DNA of 64,000 nt, taken from NCBI RefSeq assembly GCF_029109325.1, contig NZ_JAQKQJ010000010.1:1054001-1118000 (forward strand), read 5' to 3'. The first letter of the stretch is position 1, and every line of letters begins with the position of its first letter. Origin of the DNA: Nodosilinea sp. PGN35 (GTDB lineage: Bacteria > Cyanobacteriota > Cyanobacteriia > Phormidesmidales > Phormidesmidaceae). The notes under the pieces were generated by a model. It saw only the letters and a list, made by a program, of their open reading frames with translations, had not been told where the DNA came from and did no database searches. The position numbers and the translations under genes were made by a program. Shown here one piece after another: positions 54,977 to 61,961 of this stretch.

Positions 54977-55007
54977 CGTCCTGTCAAGCCTAAATGTGTC
55001 GGTTGGT
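54973..55007. mobile_element. MITE-like fragment E
   Basis: CTAGCGTCCTGTCAAGCCTA then AATGTGTCGG resembles the left end of copies C and D, then the similarity stops. It is a truncated third element in the same head-to-tail series. Confidence 0.55.
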
Positions 55008-55155
55008 GGCGCACTAGCAGAACCCAACCAGGCTAACTGCTGCTGGGTTTTCTCCTCTAAAGCCGCTTTGTAAACGCTCCGCTCCACCCACCCTAGGGAA
55101 ACTTTGACGCTGCGCTATTGCACTGGATGGGATAGTTAGGACAATTTCTCTAAAA

Positions 55156-55175
55156 ACGTTTGAACGTTTAAACGT
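55156..55175. repeat. 20-bp palindrome, dispersed copy 2
   Basis: ACGTTTGAACGTTTAAACGT, one change from the perfect palindrome at 21684. It lies 140 bases before the DUF1704 gene. Confidence 0.85.
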
Positions 55176-55315
55176 TTCTGAGGGTTCTGAGTGTCCTAAC
55201 CCCGATGGCTAAGGCTATAGCCTGCCAAAATGCTTAGAAGATTCGAGCGCTTTTGGTAGGAGCGATCGCCCTGGCAGTACCCTTGAGGACATCTTTAGGG
55301 CTCTGTGCAATCCCC

Positions 55316-56647
55316 ATGGCTACTTTTCTAGATGCCAGCGACCGCGATCGCATTACCGCCGTTGCCACACTGCTGCACCGGGCGGCCAGGCCAGTCAAAA
55401 TTCTCAGGGCGATCGCCTGGCCCGACCAGGTCAAGGCCGACTTCTTTGCCCAGGGGGCCAGCGCGCTGCCCCAGGTCGAGTACCCCGCCTTTGACCCGCA
55501 GCCGGTGCTGGATTTAGTTCACGCCGCCCGACGCGATATTTTTGGGGGCACGGCGATCGACACCTGGCTAGAGCGCCAGGCCAGCGCCCTAGAGACTGGG
55601 GCCAGAATGCTGGCCGGCATCGGCACTGCGGTATTTTTTGAGCACTCCCGCCGGGCCTACGGCGAACCCACCACCCCCATGCGATTCGACACCGAAACCC
55701 CCCTCGACCTGGCCCGCCAGATTCAGACGGTAATTCAGCAGCTCGACCACATCAACCTCGATATTGCGCCGCCAGAATTCCACGCCGCTGAGGTTGTCGC
55801 CCGGCAGATTGAGACCGCCGTCGGTCAGCACTTTGGTGACTCAGCCCCCGAAATCCAGGTGGTGGAGACCCTCTCAGCCAACGCCCTGGCCTCCGCCAGC
55901 CGCATTCGCCTGCGCCAGGCCGCCCGCTTCACCGATCGCGACGCCGCCCAGCTCATTCACCACGAGGCCTATATTCACGTAGGCACCGCCCTCAATGGTC
56001 AGGCCCAAACTGCCCTACCGATTTTGGCGGCAGGACACCCCGGCACCACCCGTACCCAGGAGGGGCTGGCGGTGTTTGCTGAGATCATTAGCGGCACCAT
56101 CGAACTCAACCGCTTTCAGCGCCTGGCCGATCGCGTTTTTGCCATTCAGATGGCGGTGGAAGGGGCCGACTTTTTGCAGGTCTACCAATATTTTTTAGAG
56201 CGCACCGACCAGCCCGATCAGGCGTTTGAAAGCGCTCGGCGGGTGTTTCGCGGTGGAGTGATGACCGGCGGCGCACCCTTTACCAAAGATGTGGTGTACC
56301 TCTACGGGCTGTTGCAGGTGAGCACCGCAATTCGCGCCATGTTTAGCGCCGGACGGGCCGACTGTCTGCTGCTGCTGTTCTGCGGCAAACTCGACATCTA
56401 CGACCTGCCCGCCCTGGCCGAGCTGACGGCGGCGGGGCTGTGTGAGTTGCCCCGGTTTGTGCCGCCCTGGGTGAGCGACCCGCGCTACCTGCTGGCCCTG
56501 CTCACCTACTCGACCTTTATGAACCAAATTGAGTCAGAGCGAGCGCTGGCTACCGTCAAAAAGCTGCTGGAACATACTCCAATCGTTGAGCTACCAGCCC
56601 GCTCAAACGGCAATCCGTGGGCGGTATCGCCCCCTAGTCAAGGGTAA
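55316..56647 (+). CDS. DUF1704 putative metallopeptidase (QEGLA motif protein)
   Basis: A 443-residue protein. LIHHEAYIHVGTALNG carries an HExxxH-type zinc site and TRTQEGLAVFAEIISG the conserved QEGLA block with the third ligand. This is the DUF1704 family, often annotated as flavohemoglobin expression-modulating; eukaryotic relatives include MATCAP tyrosine carboxypeptidases. Peptidase activity here is inferred. ATG 55316 (MATFLDASDRD) is favoured; the frame extends to 55253 with a less likely hydrophobic leader. Its last 14 bases overlap the convergent rhodopsin gene. Confidence 0.85.
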   Translation: MATFLDASDRDRITAVATLLHRAARPVKILRAIAWPDQVKADFFAQGASALPQVEYPAFDPQPVLDLVHAARRDIFGGTAIDTWLERQASALETGARMLAGIGTAVFFEHSRRAYGEPTTPMRFDTETPLDLARQIQTVIQQLDHINLDIAPPEFHAAEVVARQIETAVGQHFGDSAPEIQVVETLSANALASASRIRLRQAARFTDRDAAQLIHHEAYIHVGTALNGQAQTALPILAAGHPGTTRTQEGLAVFAEIISGTIELNRFQRLADRVFAIQMAVEGADFLQVYQYFLERTDQPDQAFESARRVFRGGVMTGGAPFTKDVVYLYGLLQVSTAIRAMFSAGRADCLLLLFCGKLDIYDLPALAELTAAGLCELPRFVPPWVSDPRYLLALLTYSTFMNQIESERALATVKKLLEHTPIVELPARSNGNPWAVSPPSQG

Positions 56648-57419
56648 GGCGGCGGTGCTTCGGTCGATGGTATCCACCGGGAATGTGAAAAAGATTGCCG
56701 ACGATGCGATCGCCCCCAGTTGGGGCAGAGTCTGCCTTCGCCTCGTTGAGATTGCGCAACCCGTGGAGATCTAAAAAGCTAAAGCCCACCTTTGAGAAAA
56801 AGGGCAGAACACAAAATAGCAGCGTATCTAGATCCTGGTTAATTAACCCCAGCCCCGATGGGCCAACAATCCAAACAAGGGGATAGCCAATCCACAAGAC
56901 AGTGAAATAAATTAGGAGTTTATTGAAAAAGCTAGATAGGTCTGCTCCCTGCTCCAGAGTTTTCTTTCTCATCGGGCCCCAAAGGCCCCACATAACTACC
57001 AGAAAAGCGCTAACACCGCAGAGATACCAGAGATAGCGAATTTCAGGAATTGCAGAGATATCTGCAATTAAGCCCGTGGCAACAACCACGACCTGAGTCG
57101 CCATCAGCGATGCGATCATGACCCAATCCTTAGGCATCCGATGCATGGCGGTCAGGCCCAGGGCTAGCAGCAGCAAAGGCGTAGTCACTATCCAATCGGC
57201 GTAGCGAGCGTAGTGGGCGATTTGTGCCGCCACCTCCACCTTACCCTGGTTAATTGCCATAGCCATATAGGCTAGCCCAGACCAAATTGGAATAAATGTG
57301 GCTATACCGTACTCATAGCGCGGTACCCCCTGGGGGTTGCGGCTAAGGCTCAAGAAATAGATTGCCCCCAGAGCCATACCGGCTACGTAGACCCAGTGAA
57401 CGAAGTCTTGAAAATTCAT
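56634..57419 (-). CDS. Xenorhodopsin / Anabaena sensory rhodopsin homologue
   Basis: A 261-residue seven-helix retinal protein. Retinal binds Lys210 (LPFFSKVGFS) as a Schiff base. Helix C reads HYARYADWIVTTPLLLLALG: Arg72, Asp75 (counter-ion) and Thr79 are kept, but position 86 is Ala where the Anabaena protein, as I recall it, has Ser. Pro206 and Asp217, distinctive of that group, are also present, as are Asp98, Asp198 and the tail motif FLDLHGLRNLNEAK. Without in-gap numbering shifts the residues align one to one. It may be a photochromic sensor or an inward proton pump. No soluble transducer gene is adjacent. GAGGATATTTC precedes the ATG. Confidence 0.95.
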   Translation of the reverse strand: MNFQDFVHWVYVAGMALGAIYFLSLSRNPQGVPRYEYGIATFIPIWSGLAYMAMAINQGKVEVAAQIAHYARYADWIVTTPLLLLALGLTAMHRMPKDWVMIASLMATQVVVVATGLIADISAIPEIRYLWYLCGVSAFLVVMWGLWGPMRKKTLEQGADLSSFFNKLLIYFTVLWIGYPLVWIVGPSGLGLINQDLDTLLFCVLPFFSKVGFSFLDLHGLRNLNEAKADSAPTGGDRIVGNLFHIPGGYHRPKHRRLTLD

Positions 57420-57888
57420 GAAATATCCTCAAAATATGCAATAAAAAGCGCCAATTTACACCGACTTTGCCCGCAAAAATTTGATCGAAATCTCACGGTT
57501 GGTAGAGAAATTGAACCGTGCCGTGCGCTGTAAAGTTGTGTGCTGTAACGCTGCAATGACTCCACCAGCGGGATGCGGAGAGCGGGGGCTGAGGCTAAAA
57601 CTGCGCGCCTTCCGCAGAGTGGAACACAAACTTGCACAACGGGCTTGCATGTAGGTACATAACCCAGGCAAACCCTAAACAGGAGATCGAGAAGATCAAA
57701 ATCTAGTAGTCAAAGTAGCGCTGCATGCCGCTAAGGGTATCTTGCTAAGGGTATAGATGCGACCCGCTGTTTGACCCTCTGGCGTGCATTTGTTTTGGGA
57801 GAATATCAAATCCGGTTAGAGGCTCGGGATTGACGCTCAGAAACAACGCTTGAACGTTCAAACGTTTTCCAGACGACAGACTGGAAGA
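57420..57888. other. Intergenic region upstream of rhodopsin, with palindrome copy 3
   Basis: No gene is supported in 469 bases. ACGCTTGAACGTTCAAACGT at 57846-57865 differs by one base from the perfect palindrome at 21684. The rhodopsin promoter should lie between 57430 and about 57550 on the minus strand, but no convincing element was found. Confidence 0.6.
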
Positions 57889-58314
57889 TTAGAAAAGGAT
57901 ATCCACCGCGTTTAGGTAGGGCAAAAAGGAGGCTCTTTCGTCGGGGGTAAAGCGCTTGGGACGATTGGTTTTAGTATCTACAAATAAGCCTTTCTGCATA
58001 CCCTCAGCGACCAGCACCCGATCGCCGTTGTAAAAGCGAAACTCCATGACGGCAGAGGCATTGCGTAGCTCCGACAGCCAGATCTGGGCCTGGACGCGAT
58101 CGCCTAAATACAGCGGCAGTTTGTAGACAATGTTAGTTTCTACTAAAACTGGCGCAATTCCCTGCTTGAGAGCGGTGTGAATTGGCATGCCAACAGCCTC
58201 TAGCAGCTTGATGCGGCCAATTTCCATCCAGTGGATATAGACAGAGTTGTTTACATGCCCAGCAAAGTCAATTTGGTAGGTGTAAATGTCGAGATCGTAG
58301 ATTAGTTTTTGCAT
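57889..58314 (-). CDS. Hotdog-fold acyl-CoA thioesterase
   Basis: A 141-residue 4HBT-type protein. YTYQIDFAGHVNNSVYIHWM contains the catalytic Asp and following GHVNN; GDRVQAQIWLSELRNASAVM and AEGMQKGLFVDTKTNRPKRF complete the fold. The family cleaves acyl-CoA or acyl-ACP; in cyanobacteria some act on DHNA-CoA in phylloquinone synthesis, but this one cannot be placed firmly. It lies 39 bases after the SDR gene on the same strand, likely one operon. Confidence 0.88.
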   Translation of the reverse strand: MQKLIYDLDIYTYQIDFAGHVNNSVYIHWMEIGRIKLLEAVGMPIHTALKQGIAPVLVETNIVYKLPLYLGDRVQAQIWLSELRNASAVMEFRFYNGDRVLVAEGMQKGLFVDTKTNRPKRFTPDERASFLPYLNAVDILF

Positions 58315-58353
58315 AGTCTGCCCATTGCCGGAAATGAATCGCTCTACGCAATG

Positions 58354-59124
58354 CTACTCCTCATAGATCATCTTGCGGCCCATGCCGCCGTCGATCACAA
58401 TGGTTTGCCCTGTGATAAAACCGGCCCTGGCCGACAGCAAAAAGACCGTCATTTCGGCAATGTCCTGGGGCTGGCCCACCCGGCCTACGGGGTGCTGGGC
58501 ATGGTCAATTGGGCTCAGCTTGGCCTCCTGAGGGGGATGCTTCAGGGCGCTGACATCAATCCAGCCGGGGCTAATGCAGTTGACCCGGACGGCTGGGCCA
58601 AGACTGATAGCCAGGGCGTGGGTTAGCGCCACCACGCCCCCCTTTGAGGCGGCGTAGGCCTCAGAGTCGGGTTCAGACTGAAGGGCGCGCACCGAGGCAA
58701 TGTTGACGATCGCCCCCTGGGCAGCGCGCAGATGGGGAACGGCATGCTTGACCATCAGAAAGTATCCCGTCAGGTTGGTGCCAATCCAGCGGTTCCAGTC
58801 GGCCAGAGCCAGGTCTTCGACCGGGCCGCTGTAGGGATTGGCAATGCCAGCGTTGTTGACGAGCCCGTTGAGCTGGCCAAAGCGATCGAGAGCGGCGGCG
58901 ACACAGCGCTCGACCTCGATCTCCTGGGCGACATCGCAGGGCACAAAGCTAAAGGATTCGCCAAACTGAGCCAGGGTGGTGTGGAGGGCGGCCCCAGCGG
59001 CTTCGTTCACGTCGGCGATCGCCACCCGCCAACCCTCAGACAGCAGCTGTTGGGCCACGCCCAGGCCGATGCCCTGGGCTCCCCCCGTGACGAGGGCAAC
59101 AGGTTTCTCAACCGGCTGGTTCAT
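58354..59124 (-). CDS. Short-chain dehydrogenase/reductase
   Basis: A 256-residue classical SDR. The cofactor motif is VTGGAQGIGLGVAQQL; an acidic residue after the second strand (IADVNE) favours NAD(H). NNAG is present in VNNAGIANPY, and the catalytic pair is in EAYAASKGGVVALTHALAIS (Y-x-x-x-K), with Ser in VNIASVRALQ. The C-terminus has TVFLLSARAGFITGQTIVID. Substrate unknown. GAGGTG lies 8 bases before ATG 59124. The downstream thioesterase suggests an acyl or aldehyde substrate, which is inference. Confidence 0.92.
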   Translation of the reverse strand: MNQPVEKPVALVTGGAQGIGLGVAQQLLSEGWRVAIADVNEAAGAALHTTLAQFGESFSFVPCDVAQEIEVERCVAAALDRFGQLNGLVNNAGIANPYSGPVEDLALADWNRWIGTNLTGYFLMVKHAVPHLRAAQGAIVNIASVRALQSEPDSEAYAASKGGVVALTHALAISLGPAVRVNCISPGWIDVSALKHPPQEAKLSPIDHAQHPVGRVGQPQDIAEMTVFLLSARAGFITGQTIVIDGGMGRKMIYEE

Positions 59125-59216
59125 TGGCGCACCTCAGATCGCTTAGGGTGGAGCCTTGGGCAATCTAGGGTTGATCCGCCTTTGCCCAGGCAACGCCTCC
59201 CAATCTAACAAACCCT

Positions 59217-59567
59217 ATGCGCCGGAAAACCGCTCTAATGGTTCTTTTTATTGCGACAGTTTTGTTGGTTGTCGGCGCGATCGCCGGGTTTTTGCCGGCC
59301 CTGATGACCCCGATGATGTTTGATGCCCCCGGAGCCCTCGAAAATCCCGCCACGGTGACCTTGGCCCTCAGTATTGCCACCTTCCCCATCGTTTGCGTGG
59401 TGGCGCTGCTGCTGAGCTGGCTGGTGTTTCTGCTGCCGGTGTTTGCCAACCTGCCCTACCACTACAGCCTGGCCTGCGGCCTCACCGCCCTACCGCTGAT
59501 CAACCTGGCCGTTGCGACAGCCGCTCTGGCCTGGATCTCCTATTTCAATGGCGGCTCCTTTTCCTAG
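59217..59567 (+). CDS. Small membrane protein, three or four helices
   Basis: A 116-residue hydrophobic protein starting MRRKTALMVLFIATVLLVVG. Segments ALMVLFIATVLLVVGAIAGF, TLALSIATFPIVCVVALLLS, LPYHYSLACGLTALPLINLA are membrane-spanning. No family is recognised. It is divergent from the SDR gene with about 90 bases between them, and convergent with the exporter gene 9 bases away. Confidence 0.65.
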   Translation: MRRKTALMVLFIATVLLVVGAIAGFLPALMTPMMFDAPGALENPATVTLALSIATFPIVCVVALLLSWLVFLLPVFANLPYHYSLACGLTALPLINLAVATAALAWISYFNGGSFS

Positions 59568-59575
59568 TAGCAGTA

Positions 59576-61348
59576 CTAGTCAGCCCCCAGTTGCAGACTG
59601 TAGAGGTTGGCGTAAATGCCCTCGCGAGCCATCAGCTCGGCGTGGGTGCCCTGCTCGACAATCGCCCCCTGCTGAATCACCAGCACCTGGTCGGCCTGGG
59701 TGACGGTGCTGAGGCGGTGGGCGATCACAAAGCTGGTGCGGTTTTGCAACAGGGTGGCGATCGCATCCTGCACCAGCTTTTCGGTGCGGGTGTCAATGCT
59801 GCTAGTGGCCTCGTCGAGCAGCAAAATGCGCGGATCGATCAGCACGGCGCGGGCGATGCTCACCAGCTGCCGCTGGCCCTGGCTCAGGGGTGCGCCGCGC
59901 TCGCCCAGGCGGGTGCTGTAGCCCTGGGGCAGCGAGGTGATGAACTCGTGGGCGTTGGCCGCCTGGGCTGCCACTTCGATGTCGGCCTGGCTGGCGTGGG
60001 GCGCACCAAAGGCGATGTTTTCGGCCACGGTGCCCGTGAACAGCAGGTTATCTTGCAGCACAATGCCAATCTGGCGGCGCAGGCTGGCCTGGGTAACGGC
60101 CCGCACATCCACCCCGTCGATTTTGACCGCCCCCTCCGACACGTCATAGAACCGCATGATCAGGTTGATGATGGTGCTCTTGCCCGCCCCGGTTGGCCCC
60201 ACCAGGGCCACCATCTGCCCCGGCTGGGCACAGAGGTTGACATTCTTGAGCACCCGCTGGTTGGGAGTATAGCCAAAGCCCACCGAGTCAAAGCGCACTT
60301 CGCCTTGGATGGGCGGCATCTCGGTGGCGTTGAGCGCATCTTGCAGGGTGGCGGGCTCGTCGAGCAGCAGAAAGATGCGATCGAGCCCGGCCAGGGCCGA
60401 CTGCGCCTGGGTGTAAAACTGACTGAGAATCTGAATGGGGCGAAAGAACTGCTGCACGTAGAGCACAAAGGCCGTCACCGTGCCCACCGTCATTACCCCC
60501 GTCACCGCCAGATAGCCGCCGTAGGCCGTCACTCCCGCCGTGGCCAGGGTGTTGAGCAGGTCAATGGAGGGCAAAAACGCCGCCGTCACCGCCACCGCCT
60601 GCACATTGGCCCTGCGGTTGGCCGCATTGAGGCTGTCAAATTCCTCAATGTTGAGCTGGGTACGGTTAAAGGCCTGGGCCTCTTTGACACTGCCGATGTC
60701 TTCTTCGAGCTTGGCCGACAGGTCGCCAATGGTCTGCCGCGTCACCCGAAACCGACTCCTCGCCCAGCGGGAGAAAAACCCGGTGGTAAAAATCATCAGC
60801 GGCACCACCAGGTTGCTCAGCAGCCCCAGCTGCAAATTGATCGACAGCATGGCGATGATGATGCCCACCAGGCTAAAGGTCTGACCCAGCACCTGGGGAA
60901 TGGTGAGGCCAAAGGCCTGATTCACCGTGTTGACATCGTTGAGCAGACGGCTCATCAGGTCGCCCGCCTCGCTGCGATCGAAAAAACTCACCGGCAGACT
61001 TTGAATTTTGTCAAAAATATCCTGCCGCAGCTGCCCCAGCAGCCGCTGTACGATCGCCCCCATCCGCCAGATCTGCCCCCGAATCGCCCACACCCCAACC
61101 AGATAAATCACCGTCAGAGCCGCCAGCATCCACAGCAGCCCCGGCAGGTTGCCCTGCAAGATCAGGTTGTCGATCGCCCAGCCAATCAGCAGCGGCCCGA
61201 TCGCCTGGGTCGTCGCCCCAATGGCGACCAGCAGCAGCGCCACAGGCAGCTCCTGACGATAGGGCGCAAAGTAGCGCAGAAACCGCCCAATGGTCGAGAG
61301 CTTGGGCTTAGAGTCTGCTGGTTGCTGAGCCGCTGTAGCGAGGGTCAT
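59576..61348 (-). CDS. ABC exporter (fused membrane and ATPase domains)
   Basis: A 590-residue half-transporter. Six helices (about 30-320) are followed by the ATPase: Walker A GPTGAGKST, signature LSQGQRQLVSIARAV, Walker B ILLLDEATSSID and H-loop VIAHRLSTVT. LPVSFFDRSEAGDLMSRLLN is the usual coupling region. It belongs to the lipid/multidrug exporter class; substrate unknown. The signature Ser-Gln replaces Ser-Gly at the third position, common in this class. The start overlaps the ancestral hicA stop. A long open frame on the opposite strand is a shadow. Confidence 0.93.
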   Translation of the reverse strand: MTLATAAQQPADSKPKLSTIGRFLRYFAPYRQELPVALLLVAIGATTQAIGPLLIGWAIDNLILQGNLPGLLWMLAALTVIYLVGVWAIRGQIWRMGAIVQRLLGQLRQDIFDKIQSLPVSFFDRSEAGDLMSRLLNDVNTVNQAFGLTIPQVLGQTFSLVGIIIAMLSINLQLGLLSNLVVPLMIFTTGFFSRWARSRFRVTRQTIGDLSAKLEEDIGSVKEAQAFNRTQLNIEEFDSLNAANRRANVQAVAVTAAFLPSIDLLNTLATAGVTAYGGYLAVTGVMTVGTVTAFVLYVQQFFRPIQILSQFYTQAQSALAGLDRIFLLLDEPATLQDALNATEMPPIQGEVRFDSVGFGYTPNQRVLKNVNLCAQPGQMVALVGPTGAGKSTIINLIMRFYDVSEGAVKIDGVDVRAVTQASLRRQIGIVLQDNLLFTGTVAENIAFGAPHASQADIEVAAQAANAHEFITSLPQGYSTRLGERGAPLSQGQRQLVSIARAVLIDPRILLLDEATSSIDTRTEKLVQDAIATLLQNRTSFVIAHRLSTVTQADQVLVIQQGAIVEQGTHAELMAREGIYANLYSLQLGAD

Positions 61349-61622
61349 CGGTAGCCGTTCCTTAGGGCTTTAGCCATCAAAAGCTGATCGGACTTCCATT
61401 CCGTTTCGGGGATGTCAGCACTGGCCATAATGCCGCGTAACGTATGCTGCGTAACGTTCCAGATGGAAGCGTCTTGTCCTTGTGGAAGGGAACTACAACC
61501 TGAAGCGTTCTCTCCAAATTACGCCATTTTCGGTGGCTGCCCTTCTGCGACACCAGCTCAAAACCGTACTGCTTGAGAATCTTCTCGGCCTGCTGGGCAG
61601 TCAGTTGCCGCAACCGCCCCAT
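61345..61622 (-). pseudogene. hicA: HicA mRNA interferase with frameshift from a 14-bp duplication
   Basis: The protein starts MGRLRQLTAQQAEKILKQYG and keeps the active GSH in FELVSQKGSHRKWRNLERTL. A tandem 14-base duplication (61430-61457) shifts the frame after GTLRSI; the current reading ends at 61377 with an unrelated tail (WPVLTSPKRNGSPISF). Removing one copy restores GTLRGIMASADIPETEWKSD then QLLMAKALRNGYR, ending at TGA 61345 and overlapping the ABC exporter start as ATGA. The last helix of the toxin is lost, so activity is doubtful. Confidence 0.85.
61430..61457. repeat. 14-bp tandem duplication in hicA
   Basis: ATGCCGCGTAACGT (61430-61443) and ATGCTGCGTAACGT (61444-61457), 13 of 14 bases identical. 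Confidence 0.92.
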
Positions 61623-61822
61623 CAGAGAAGGATCTCGCGCAACACTGAACCGGGCTCTAGATCAAGGGGTTCAACTTCAAGATAAAGCTCAATCGCCTCT
61701 CGAATGTTATCTAAAGCTTCTTGCTCGGTGTCACCCGCAGAAACGCAGCCCGGCAATTCAGGGCACCAGATTGCCCAATCGCCGGTTTCTGTGTCAGGCT
61801 CAAGCACTACACGCCATTTCAT
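61622..61822 (-). CDS. hicB: HicB antitoxin
   Basis: A 66-residue protein starting MKWRVVLEPDTETGDWAIWC, then PELPGCVSAGDTEQEALDNI and REAIELYLE, the partial RNase-H-like fold of HicB. ATG 61822 begins the conserved domain; upstream codons to 61909 look non-coding. The stop shares one base with the hicA start (TGATG), the usual coupling in hicBA order. No C-terminal DNA-binding domain is present, so it is the short HicB form; regulation of its own operon is therefore unclear. Confidence 0.88.
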   Translation of the reverse strand: MKWRVVLEPDTETGDWAIWCPELPGCVSAGDTEQEALDNIREAIELYLEVEPLDLEPGSVLREILL

Positions 61823-61961
61823 CGCGTTACCTTGCCCATAGTCACAAGCTGGCATCATGCTAGCACTCAACTTTCGACAGCTGAATGCAAGGCTGGTGGG
61901 CATCGGCACAGCCTAAAGTCTCGGGTTACGATTAGCTCAAATAATTCTCCCCTGCGGCTCG

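Noticed and set aside
54842..55087. An 81-codon minus-strand frame
   Set aside because: More than half of it translates MITE copy D; the N-terminal part has no recognisable domain.
59393..61354. A 653-codon open frame on the plus strand
   Set aside because: It lies wholly opposite the ABC exporter, is rich in His/Gln/Arg/Gly as expected from the complement of a GC-rich gene, and shows no domain.
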